Positions 45,861 through 55,877 of a stretch of DNA of 64,000 nt are shown here, in pieces; the stretch's first letter is position 1; every line of letters begins with the position of its first letter. The position numbers and the translations under genes are program-made. The DNA comes from Aphrocallistes beatrix. Taxonomy: Eukaryota; Porifera; Hexactinellida; Sceptrulophora; Aphrocallistidae. The notes below the pieces were generated by a model. That model was not told the origin of the DNA, did not search any database, and saw nothing but the letters and a program-made list of their open reading frames with translations. The stretch lies in assembly GCA_963281255.1 (NCBI GenBank), contig OY725495.1:2480001-2544000 (forward strand), read 5' to 3'.

Positions 45861-46109
45861 TATGATGCAACTATCATCAAAACATGATGACTCATCCTTT
45901 GTTATGACGTCATCATTACTCATCAAAATTTTAAATTTGGGAAATTTGGCGATTTTTCGTGCGATATAGATTATAACTGTAGGACACACATATTTAGAGA
46001 TGCTATCTCCCTTATAATTAACCAAAGAGACCCTAGGCGACCGAAGGGAGCCTCCGGCGGACACAAAGTGTCCGCCAGCCGCGCAGCGCAAGCAAGCGAA
46101 GCGCGCTTG
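45861..46109 (+). mobile_element. Helitron 3' half of the composite
   Basis: Starts TGATGCAACTATCATCAAAA directly after the Tc1 end and finishes GCGAAGCGCGCTTG. Confidence 0.88.
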
Positions 46110-46186
46110 TAGGATATAAATGTAGTGAGCTAGAACGAAACTCCTAGTTAAGCTTTATGGCTATGGTTGGTACTAAACTCACATCA
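46110..46186 (-). repeat. 5' LTR, second piece
   Basis: See the gypsy element: matches the inner half of the 3' LTR (AGGATATAAATGTAGTGAG … CATCA). Confidence 0.9.
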
Positions 46187-46199
46187 ATATATATATATA

Positions 46200-46690
46200 C
46201 AAGTGCGCTTCGTTTGCTTGCTCTTCGCGGATGACGGACACTTTGTGTCCGCCGGAGGCTCACTTCGGTCGCCTGGATGTGACATTGGTTATTTATAAGG
46301 GAGATATAATCTCTAAATATGTCCATCTTAGTTTTAAAATCGATATCACTCGAAAAAACACCAAATTTGTCAATTTATAAAATTTTGATGTGTAATGATG
46401 ACGTCATAGCAAAGTGATGAGTCATCTGATAGTTGCATCATATGTGAGACGTGTTAGTATACAGATTGTATTAAAATTTCAGCCTTCTATCTCCTATAAT
46501 GGCTGAGTTATGCTCGAATAACTCTGTTGCTTAACTTTTAAAAATGTGACAATGACGTCATAATTCCATGATGAGTCGACATTTTGCTCTGAGCTCAGAA
46601 CTTACTGGAGCCATAGCCAAAAAACTCCCACATGCCAAAAATTAGCTTTCTATGACCGGCAGTTTCTTCAATCAATTCGTTACAGATATA
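46200..46690 (-). mobile_element. Helitron, 5' end missing
   Basis: Inverted copy starting CAAGTGCGCTTCGTTTGC; its 5' side ends in (TA)n where the mariner element begins. Confidence 0.85.
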
Positions 46691-46699
46691 TATATACTA

Positions 46700-47835
46700 G
46701 AGCATTCAAAAAGTCTTGCGGGTTATATCACAAAAGTAAGTGTATACACTATAGAGACTAATGTAGTAAATCTTTTATTCAATGTAATCCACTGGCACAC
46801 ACTTTCTCAATCTTTCAACCCACTGAACAAACACTATTCTGTACTCTTCTTCCGGGATGGATTTGAAGTACTGGTATAAAGCAGTTCCGAGTGCTTGTCT
46901 CGTGTCATATTCTTTACCCTGGAGATAGATTTTCAACTTTGGAAAGAGCCAAAAATCACATGGAGCTAGGTCTGGTGAGTATGGAGGGTGAGGAAGTAAT
47001 TCTATCCTCTCGGATGGCAAAAAATTTTTGGTAACCTTGGCTGTGTGGGAACTGGCGTTATCAATCAATAATTTAATACCTCTCATTCCAGCCTTTGGAC
47101 GAGCCTCATTTACATTTTTAATTAAGTTTGGTAGGATTTTCTGAGTAAATAGGTCGCATTGATAGATTTACCACTCTCAGAAGGTAATTATAATATAATA
47201 CCGCCACTATTGAAGAAAATTGTATACATTACCTTCGGGTTTCTGAAGTCGGGCCTGGGAACTTGTGCTGGTTTTTCATCTCCTTTCACCCACGATCGCA
47301 TTTTATATTTGCTATATGGAGTAGGAAACGGTACCCAAGTCTCATCACCAGTTATAATTTCTGATATGCGCCTAGAATCACACTTATTATATTTTTCCAA
47401 GAGCTTCTTGGCTGTATTCACTCGGGTGAGCCTTTGTTTCTCACTGAGTATATGTGGGACCCATTTGCCACAAATCGATCGGTAGCCAAGACGATTGCTC
47501 AGAATTGAATGAATTGCTCCCGATGACATCTCCATACTATGTGCTATCTGATCGACTGTTAAAAACCTGTCTTCCATCACCATTCTCTCAATTATTGCAA
47601 CATTATCTGGAGTGCTGACGGATATCGGTCTCCCTGAGCGAGGTAAATCTGCCACATCAGTATCTCCAGACCTAAATCGTGCAGCCCATCGTTCAATGGT
47701 GGATCTGGAAGGACAATCCATGCCTAGTATCTCCTGCAACTCATTGTGAATGAGTACGCACTGGATATTGAGTTTTGTTCGAAATTCAATGTACGCTCTC
47801 CATTTCAAATTGAAATTATCATCTTTAGAAGCCAT
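46700..47835 (-). pseudogene. Mariner transposase, DD34D, one stop and one frameshift
   Basis: The N-terminal 215 aa (47188-47835) contain a helix-turn-helix region, a GRPISV linker, the WVPHIL motif (residues 125-130; WVPHEL in classical mariners) and the first catalytic Asp164 in IITGDETW. After an in-frame TAA near 47185 and a 1-nt frameshift near 47165 the protein resumes. It has LLIDNASSHTA (second D) and PYSPDLAPCDFWLFPKLK (third D, spacing 34), and terminates with CVPVDYIE at 46775. Only two lesions separate it from an open gene, so it is young. The 3' terminus of the element is seen at 46700 (GAGCATTCAAAAAGTCTTGC after TA); the 5' terminus beyond 47835 was not found. The 758-bp MITE at 28102 shares the terminal word. 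Confidence 0.9.
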
Positions 47836-48103
47836 TTTCTACAAGTATGCTGAAATAGGTGTGATGTAAAACACTAAAAGATTCTGAGTTATTATTCAAT
47901 CAGTCTATAATTTGGGACATTTAAAGATAAAAAAATTTTTTTATATCAATAGTTGTTTTTCTAATGGACCATGAGCATTACTATTTCCTATTCTGCTGCT
48001 TTACTGCGGTATTACAATCACTCTATTTTCAACCATTATTTCGTTTATATTATTTCCTGTTACTATTTTTTGATAATTTTTACTTTTTGTTCATTTTTTC
48101 AAA

Positions 48104-49695
48104 ATGAATGTGTCTGACTACGGGTTAGCCATGCGTTCTAAGGCAATCGGGATGATAGAATCAGGAGTACCTAAAAAAGAGGTAGCCAAAAGGCTTAATG
48201 TGGATATCGTTCGGTTCGAAGATGGTCACAATCCAATAATTCGGGAGTTTCACTGGAAACCAAGGGGCGGTCTGGACGTCCGCCGATTTTAGACCGTGTG
48301 AGCAAAATTGTTATTGCTAAATCTCTCAGCAAACGACTCCAGTCAACGAGGAAAATCGCAAAGAAACTGCGAGGAAAAGGCTACACTATTTCTCCAACTA
48401 CTGTTTATAGGCATTTGAAGGACCATATCGGTGCGAGGTCTTACAAACGTCCAAAAAGGCCACGGATTACCGACAGGATCAAAGAAAAACGACTTTCTTT
48501 CGCCCTAGCCCATCAGCATTGGACTGTTGATGATTGGAAAAAGGTTTTGTGGTCGGATGAGTCCCCCTTTGAGTTGTTTGCATCCCCGAATCCACAAAAT
48601 GACCGCGTTTGGGACAAAACCAGCGAAAGATTAGAGCCTGTCTTCAAAGTGAAATTTCCAGCGAAGGTCATGGTATGGGGTATGATGTCCCATTCTGCTG
48701 TTTCGGAACTGCACATAGTCCCTCAAAAGCAAACTGTAAATGGTGCTTACTATCGGGATCATATTTTAAAGAGGACCTGTGTTGATGCAATTCGAAGAAA
48801 GCGTAAAACAGGTGGTATTTGTGAGAGGGCTATGCTACAGAACATGTCAAATTTTCTGTTCATGCAAAACGGTGCACCAGCTCACACTGCTAATTTGACT
48901 CAAGCATGGTGTTCAAAGAACTTTCCAAGATTTTGGAAGAAAGGTGAATGGCCAGGTAATTCTCCCGACCTAAATCCTTACTATTAAAACTCGATTATTG
49001 TATATATATATCTCTGTGACGAATTGATTGAAGAAACTGCCGGGGGCAGAAGGCTGATTTTTGGCATGTGGGAGTTTTTTGGCTATGGCTCCAGTAAGTT
49101 CTGAGTTCAGAGCAAAATGTCGACTCATCATGGAATTATGACGTCATTGTCACATTTTTTAAGTTAAGCAACACAGCTATTCGGGCATAACTCAGCCATT
49201 ATAGGAGATAGAAGGCTGAAATTTTAATAGAATCTGTATACTAACATACCTCACATATGATGCGACTTTCATCAAAAGATGATGACTCATCACTTTGTTA
49301 TGACGTCATCATTACGCATCAAACATTTTAAAATTGACAAATTTGGTGATTTTTCGAGTGAAATCGGTTTTAAAACACTAAGATGGACATATTTAGAGAT
49401 GTTATCTCCCTTATAATTAACCAATGTCACCTCCAGGCGACCGAAGGGAGCCTCCGGCGGACACAAAGTGTCCGCCAGCCGCGCAGCGCAAGCAAGCGAA
49501 GCGTGCTTGTCCTATTTAAAATCAATGGTCAATTCTTTCAGATAGGCTAGATGAAATGGGACAAATATGCAGAACTGAAGATCTAATTTCAAGACTCAAA
49601 GTAGCATGGTCCAGCATTGATCCGAAAATTCTGAACAATTTAGTTGAAGGAATGCCTAACCGAATTGCGCAGGTTATAGAGAGTAATGGTGATTA
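48104..49695 (+). pseudogene. Tc1-like transposase interrupted by a Helitron
   Basis: The N-terminus (48104-48292) holds the first helix-turn-helix; a frameshift leads to the main frame from 48298. The first catalytic Asp is in LWSDESPFE (residue 87 of that frame). The second catalytic position is mutated: FMQNGAPAHTA has Asn where the family has Asp. The frame reaches SPDLNP, then is cut at 48975 by a complete Helitron. It resumes at 49510 with I and a TAA in place of the catalytic Glu codon, then NQWSILSDRLDEMG and a C-terminus ending near 49695, where a second Helitron begins. The 3' element end (CATAAG…ACCCTG) appears at 50328 after that Helitron. It is dead several times over. Confidence 0.92.
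48975..49509 (+). mobile_element. Complete Helitron, 535 bp, with exact empty site
   Basis: Runs from TCCTTACTATTAAAACTCG to GCGAAGCGTGCTTG. The Tc1 codons on either side (GAC CTA AA | T CCT ATT) join cleanly when it is removed, so insertion was between A and T with no duplication. Both the CRE-like and the AP-1-like sites are intact. Confidence 0.95.
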
Positions 49696-50238
49696 TCCTT
49701 ACTATTAAAACTCGATTATTGTTTGTGTATATATATATTTATATCTGTAACGAATTGATTGAAGAAACTGCCTTGCACAGAAAGCTGATTTTTGGCATGT
49801 GGGAGTCTTTTGGCTATGGCTCCAGTAAGTTCTGAGCTCAGAGCAAAATGTCGACTCATCATGGAATTATGACGTCATTGTCACATTTTTAAAAGTTAAG
49901 CAACACAGTTATTCGGGGATAACTCAGCTATTATAGGAGATAGAAGGCTGAAATTTTAATAGAATCTGTATCCTAACACGTCTCACATATGATGCAACTA
50001 TCATCAAAAAATGATGACTCATCACTCTGTTATGACGTCATCATTACGCATCAAAAATTTTATAATTGACAAATTTGGTGATTTTCGAGTGATATCGATT
50101 TTAAATCTAAGATGGACATATTTTGATTTGATATCTCCCTTATAATTAACCAATGTCACTCCCAGGCCACCGAAGGGAGCCTCCGGCGGACACGAAGTGT
50201 CCGCCAGCCGCGCAGCGCAAGCAAGCGAAGCGCGCTTG
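49696..50238 (+). mobile_element. Complete Helitron, 543 bp
   Basis: From TCCTTACTATTAAAACTCG (after A) to GCGAAGCGCGCTTG (before T). Inserted after the Tc1 C-terminus. It is very similar to 48975-49509. Confidence 0.93.
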
Positions 50239-50328
50239 TATTCATAAATAATACAATCTATTCGTGCACAATTTTCGTTTATTTTCTTTGATTTTGGTAG
50301 TGGCCACGACTTATGAAACACCCTGTAG
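50239..50328 (+). mobile_element. Tc1 3' terminus
   Basis: Residual 3' end of the Tc1 element of 48104. It finishes GTGGCCACGACTTATGAAAC then ACCCTG and TA. A matching left end was not found upstream of 48104. Confidence 0.75.
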
Positions 50329-50339
50329 ATTAATGTATA

Positions 50340-50810
50340 AAAGCGCGCTTCGCTTACTTCCGCTGCGCGGCTGGGAGCCTTTTGGCTATGGCTCCAGTAA
50401 GTTCTGAGCTCAGACGAAAATGTCTACTCATCATGGAATTATGACGTCATTGTCACATTTTAAAAAGTTAAGCAATACAGTTATTCGAGCATAACTCAGC
50501 CATTATACGAGATAGAAGGCTGATAATTTAATAGAATCTGTATACTAACATACCTCACATATGATGTACCTATCATCAAAAAATGATAACTCATCACTCT
50601 GTTATGAAATCATCATTACTCATCAAAATTTTAAAAATTGATAAATTTGGCGAGTTTTCGTACGATATAGATTATAACAGTAGGACAGACGTATTCAGAG
50701 ATGTTATCTCCCTTATAATTAACCAATGTGACCCCAGGCGACCGAAGGGATCCTCCGGCGGACACAAAGTGTCCCCCAGCCGCGCAGCTCAAGCAAGCGA
50801 AGTGCGCTTG
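50340..50810 (+). mobile_element. Chimeric Helitron with a hairpin end on both sides
   Basis: Left end is an inverted 3' terminus (AAGCGCGCTTCGCTTACTTC…GCGCGGCTGG, 33 bp). At 50373 it is fused to the forward body at GAGCCTTTTGGCTATGG and then finishes with a normal 3' end (CTTG, 50810). Confidence 0.85.
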
Positions 50811-50844
50811 TATACTATATTTCTAATAGGAGAAAACCTTCATT

Positions 50845-51075
50845 AAATAATGATGATTCATCCCTTATTTATGACGCCATTATTACGTATCAAAGACTTA
50901 ATAACTGACAAATTCTGTGATTTTTCCAGTGATATCGATTATAACAATAAAACAGGCGTATTTAGTGATATTATCTACCTTATACTTAATCAATGTAATC
51001 TAGGAGTCCAAAGGGTCCCTCCGGCAGACACAAAGTGTCCTCCAGCGCGCAGCGCAAGCTAACGAAGCGCGCTTA
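50845..51075 (+). mobile_element. Helitron 3' half, diverged
   Basis: Begins at TGATGATTCATCCCTTATTT and ends GCGAAGCGCGCTTA. It follows the previous copy head-to-tail with a short spacer. Confidence 0.75.
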
Positions 51076-51595
51076 TTATTATAAATTAGGAAGTCATATT
51101 TTGGGAATCCATTGATCATTTTGGCTGTCTTCAATAATTTGTGGAATGTGAGTTATGTTGTTTTACATATGTTTTTCATTTTTATGCATAGTTTTCCACA
51201 AAACTAAGTATCATGCTTAATTTATTTTGGTATAATTGCTTATACTTAATTTTTACTTAGTCTTCAATAAAAACTAAGTAGTTATACTTGGTTATAAGCA
51301 AAACTAAGTAATAATGCTTAATCTTTGTTTTACTCGTAATTCATGATAAATTAAGTTTACGTATTTCTCAAGCATGCTGTAGATAATTTCGTTTTGCTTT
51401 GGATCAAGGTCGATCTTTCAATATTTAGTACATATATTGAAATCGAAGAAGATATTGAAATTGAATTCCATGATTTACGACAAGTGGTCAAGAAATTCGC
51501 TATTCAGTAATAAAAGGTTGTTTTATTTAGTAAGTGTACTGAGATAACAACATAATTAAAAATGTATTTAGTTTAGTCTTTATCCTGCTGGCAAA

Positions 51596-51802
51596 ATGAA
51601 AGTAAGGATGGGAAATATTGCTCTTGATACGCATGCGGTATTTGAGCTGTCGAAGATTAGAAAGGATGTAGTGGATTCGTTTGCATCCTTGAAGGCGTGT
51701 TTCCTATCATCGCAATCAGTCTATTCTGATTGGAGATTAATACTTGTATATCCTAATAAACTATCTACAATACGATCCATTTACAACGAATGCTCTCGGT
51801 GA
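51596..51802 (+). other. Unassigned 68-aa open frame
   Basis: Overlaps the tail of the Myb-like gene on the other strand and has no recognisable domain. Probably chance. Confidence 0.15.
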
Positions 51803-52418
51803 ATGTATCCATTCTAGACTCGATTGCTTTGAGAATCTCACCCTTTTTCAATTCATTCTCCAAAATGTTTTTCTTGACACTATCGGTCCCAGAGTCGCTT
51901 AGCTTTCTCTTCTTTGGAGGATGAATGTCAAGTTCCACCAATTCTGAACTAGCAGTTTGTGGACAACACGATCGAAACTGAACTGCAACTGGACTGGGGA
52001 GCATCTCAATATCACTACAAAGGCTATTAGACGACAACATGGAAATGCCTAGGCCGCCAGTTATCCCTTCAAAATAATTATCTTCCTTTAATAGACTTTA
52101 TTCTAGTTCCATTTCTGCTTGTTCAGCGTCTGTGGGTCCACCACCTGTCTTTTTTGCTGCTGATAATAAAAGATTGGTTTATACTTAACTAAGACGTTGC
52201 ACCATTTTTTTACACATCATCCTTGCTCCTAATGGTTCCATGATCTCGTGAAATTGTACGAGCAATTCCTCCCATGGTGCTTCATTGTCACTTGAGGTTA
52301 GTTTCGAACTGAAAGCGCCGAAGCGTGTAGACTTGTTTTCCAATACTACTAAATCAACTAATGTAGTAATTTCATCGTTCGAAAAGTTTTGGCTCGAGTT
52401 TTAATTGTAGACATATTT
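51765..52418 (-). pseudogene. Myb/SANT-like accessory protein
   Basis: On the minus strand the N-terminal domain starts near 52410 with NFSNDEITTLVDLVVLENK (first helix). It passes through TSSDNEAPWEELLVQFHEI and a KKW.N…KYKPIFY tract, then the TGGGPTDAEQ motif near 52140. It ends in a basic PPKKRKLSD sequence (possible nuclear signal) and a C-terminal helix reading ENELKKGEILKAI (51780-51870). This order matches the Myb/SANT-like DNA-binding proteins that accompany PIF/Harbinger transposases. Frameshifts near 52190 and a stop near 52090 break it. No Harbinger transposase is seen nearby. Confidence 0.65.
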
Positions 52419-53439
52419 GTAGTTTCTTGATGTCCTTTTGATATTATTTTCTACTTAAATTAAATGAGCTCATGGTGTCAATAATTTATACAATTTTCTG
52501 TTTTTATATTTTATAATTGTAATTGTGATTAATCATCTTTCAATTTACGTGAACCTATCAGTATGACATGTTACTGTACTGAATGCTTAATTAGAGTGAG
52601 TGTTCGGAATAATATCAAAGTGAAACCAAATGTTTTAAAACGTAGTAATGATCATGAGTTACTAGGTTCAAGCAGAAATACCAAATCTAAATCATTAAAC
52701 ATTAAATACACATCTTTTATATTGATTTTCGAGATTAAGTCTCATCAGACTTCGACTTAAAAGATACTTAAATTTGCATAAAAAACTGAGTAAATACTAA
52801 GTATATACTAAGCATTGTACTTAAACTTGTATTTACTTAGTTTGGCTTCTTGAATATAAACTTAGATTTTGAAAACTACCTAATGGAAATACTTAGTTTA
52901 GGATTATTTTCTCTGTAAAATCTAAGTATTTACTTAGTTCAAGTATATGTTTAAGTTTGCGAAGTTTAGTGAATAAAGCCCCAGGTATGAAAACCACATA
53001 ACTCACATTTCACACATAGTTGAGGTCAGCCAACATGACCAATGGATTCCCAAAATATGACTTCCTATTTAACAATAATACACTTCCAATGTCTGACATG
53101 AGTGGATTACGATTTGTCATTGATCCACCATGGAATCGAATTTAAAAAAGTAGGAGAGTCGACAGTTCATAGTATTAAGTACATATCTATGGTCTAAATA
53201 AACACCAAAATATACTAAATTAACACAAAAAAAAGTCCAAACAAGCGAGGAAAAAATTTAGACCCAATATGTATCTAGGGGCAGTGGAAAAGTCGCCGGA
53301 AAAATAATTTTTTTTTCCATTAAATCAAATTTGTAGAGATTCTTTAGGTTGATGAATCATTTAAATCAGTTTATTCTGTCCTATAATTGTTAGAATGTGT
53401 GAAATTTATCTAATTTAATATAATTTTAAGACTTAACAA

Positions 53440-53660
53440 GCACGCTAAGACTGAAGTTCTCACATGTTCTTTGGTAGAGCGTGAAAAAGAGGAAGCATTT
53501 ATCTGGGTCTTGTGAACTCTACAGCCTTTCTGTATCCACATAAGATTGTCATCACAGATGGCGACCAGGCTATGGCTGCTGCAATATACACAACATATCC
53601 ATGTACCATTCACCTCCTTTGCACGTTTCACATTGGTTAAAATATTGTTAAGCATATAAA
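53440..53660 (+). pseudogene. MULE (Mutator-like/FAR1-type) transposase fragment
   Basis: The plus strand reads EREKEEAFIWVL and, after a frame change, ITDGDQAMAAAIYTTYP followed by LLCTFHI. This is the MULE domain core: D in TDGDQAM, then the C..H motif of the same catalytic segment. It is short and broken. Whether the sequence to about 53930 is its decayed tail is uncertain. No MULE terminal repeats or 9-bp duplications were identified. Confidence 0.7.
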
Positions 53661-55304
53661 ACTCTTTTCTGCCGTCAAAACCAAAACTTACGCAAAAGTT
53701 TGCTTGAGTTTTCAGTGTGCTTTAGTGGAACATATATAAAAGACAGAACTCTAAATCTTGTTGTAGTTCTTTGAAATTACTGAACTTATTCCCCAATTTA
53801 TTAAATGCTTTGCCGATTTTCCTAACTTTGCCATTGGAGAGTCGCAACAGTAGAGAGATCCATGTTACTTGAGATCAACCATTGGGCAGGAATGACATTG
53901 CTCTTTAGCTTTGCTTTCAATAGTGACTAATATTACCTAAATATTATATTATGATGACATCATCAGTTCTTTTTCTGAAGTTTAAAAAAGCCTCCACAAG
54001 TAATAACGATGATTTTGCTGGGAATTGTGAATTATAATATATTTAGGATAGTTATGAGTTGATTCAAGAGTAACCAATCATTGGAATCATTGCAATTGGT
54101 GAAAATGTATGTCAAATAATGATCAATATCTATTATTTCACTTAATAGATAATATGCAATATATTATTTGATTCTGTAAAATGGGATCCCATATAGACAT
54201 GGGCTCCCAAATAGACATGAACCTATCTTGCCTCGGTAGGCAGAAGATCCATTTCAATTGTAAAGTAAATTATTGAAAGCTATAGAGAAAATAACCTGAA
54301 AAAAGATAAAAAAATAGAACCCTGATATAAAACACAGGAACAATACTCAATCCCAGAGAAATAGCGTGCATCGAATAAACTAAAATGAAATTTCGTGGTT
54401 ACATGGGCTAAAAATAATATTAATTGGCTTAGCAAAAATAGACATATAATTATTAGCAGCATTTAGAATTTGTAGAAAGCATTTATTATAAAAATGTGAA
54501 AGAAGACATACATTATATCCTCCGAAATGCGGCTCGAAGGAGCACCACCTACTCGTATTAGTCTCGTATCTACGCCATTTACCTTTCTGTAATATCTGTA
54601 ATATAAGAGATGTTTAACATTTTAGACTTTGCCAGATTATGTTGCCAAATTAAAAGCATCGCCGATATCTAGCGGCTAACGCCGCTGGATATAAGCCCCG
54701 ACGATTTTTGGAATAACCTCCTTGTTAATAGAACACGGCAAAACTGATCATATTTAAAAAAATGAAATAATACTAAAATAAGATGAAATAATACTAAAAT
54801 AAGTCGCATTTCTCTACATCAACAAATGTCTATTGTACAACTGGGGACAAAAGTTTTAATAATGTAATGTTTCATTATTTCACATACAAACTGTAATAAA
54901 ATGAGTCGATTCATGGAGAGGTTTACTTCTAAACGGTTCCCAAAGTGGTACCCAACGTTCGCCGCCAGAGCGCCCCCATTTGGACCTGCAGCGATATTGA
55001 TGGCCCCAAAAAGTGATTTCCAATTTTATCTGATGAATATGTATTATTCCAGATAATTCCTAAGTGATCAAATGGCCCCATACATTGAGTCCTGCGGCCC
55101 CACATGGGGCCGCGGACGACCAGTTGGAGCCACTTCTAAATGGTAAGGATACAGCTAATCGGATTCCAGATTCGAATAATACAAATTCAAATTAGAAACA
55201 AATTTTAAATTTTCTAATTAAGGTTTACCTTTCCTGTAACAGCTAACTTTTAACTTTTGACTTCTTCATCGATTACTTAATCATTAATTCCTAATTATCT
55301 ATAA
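53661..55304. other. No gene; MITE arm at the right
   Basis: AT-rich sequence. At about 55135-55300 lies what seems to be the left part of a Tc1-type MITE that the Helitron at 55305 interrupts. Its right part is 59449-59728 (ending CAAATACTTTTGTCCGG). Confidence 0.45.
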
Positions 55305-55797
55305 CAAGCGCGCTTCGCTTGCTTGCGCTGCGCGGCTGGCGGACACTTTGTGTCCGCCGGAGGTTCCCTTCGGTCGCCTGGGGTCACATTGATTAATTAT
55401 AAGGGAGATAACATCCCTAAATACGCCTGTTCTACTGTTATAATCGATATCGCACGAAAAATAATCAAATTTGTCAATTTTGAAATTTTTTGATGTGTAA
55501 TGATGACCTAATAACAGAGTGATGAGTCATCATTTTTTGATGATAGTTGTATCATATGTGAGATATATTCATATATACAGTCTATTAAAATTTCAGCCTT
55601 CTATGATAGCACTTAAAACGGCTGAGTTATGGTCGAAAAACTGAAATTTCTAATTATAAAAAAGGTGACAATGACATCATAATTCCATGATGAGTCGAAA
55701 TTTTGGTCTGAGGTCAGAACTTAGTGGAGCCATAGCCAAAAGACTCCTACATGCCAAAAATCAGCCTGGCAGTTTCTTCAATCAATTCGTTACAGTG

Positions 55798-55874
<77 letters not shown>

Positions 55875-55877
<3 letters not shown>

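Larger units (their letters stand above)
43406..46109 (+). mobile_element. Composite Helitron, 2.7 kb, inside the gypsy 5' LTR
   Basis: 5' end TCCTTACTATTAAAACTCG at 43406, 3' end GCGAAGCGCGCTTG at 46109. The intact 3' LTR proves the empty site (…GTCA|TAGG…), so the insertion is A|T with no duplication. Inside: an inverted Helitron piece (43466-43908) starting in the (TA)n tract; an unassigned 300-bp filler; a second Helitron 5' end (44210); another inverted piece (44254-44718); a Tc1 element with an open transposase (about 44719-45860); and the Helitron 3' half (45861-46109). It may have moved as one unit or been loaded after insertion. Confidence 0.9.
39283..46186 (-). mobile_element. Ty3/gypsy LTR retrotransposon with a Helitron in its 5' LTR
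   Basis: Element on the minus strand, bounded by two LTRs of about 160 bp that begin TG and end CA. The 3' LTR is 39283-39442; the 5' LTR is 43326-43405 plus 46110-46186, split by a 2.7 kb Helitron. Both outer flanks are ATAT, compatible with a 4-bp target duplication inside a (TA)n tract. Gene order on the minus strand is gag with zinc knuckle, protease, RT, RNase H, integrase: the Ty3 order. All reading frames are broken. LTR-LTR similarity is high with small indels. Confidence 0.9.
51087..53067. mobile_element. Element with 75-bp inverted ends carrying a Myb-like gene
   Basis: The termini TAGGAAGTCATATTTTGGGA (51087) and its complement (53067) extend into about 75-100 bp arms. Inside, from about 51190 and up to about 52983, many ACTAAGTA/CTTAAT words form subterminal repeats, ending GTGAATAAAGCCCC, similar to PIF/Harbinger termini. 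The only coding content is the Myb/SANT-like gene on the minus strand. Two nested elements or one element with composite ends are both possible. Confidence 0.6.

Noticed and set aside
53410-53655. 81-aa minus-strand frame
   Set aside because: The plus strand of the same stretch gives a clear MULE transposase signature, so this frame is a shadow.
55795-55874. (TA)n tract as a replication or recombination signal
   Set aside because: The tract is the normal internal microsatellite of the Helitron and needs no other explanation.
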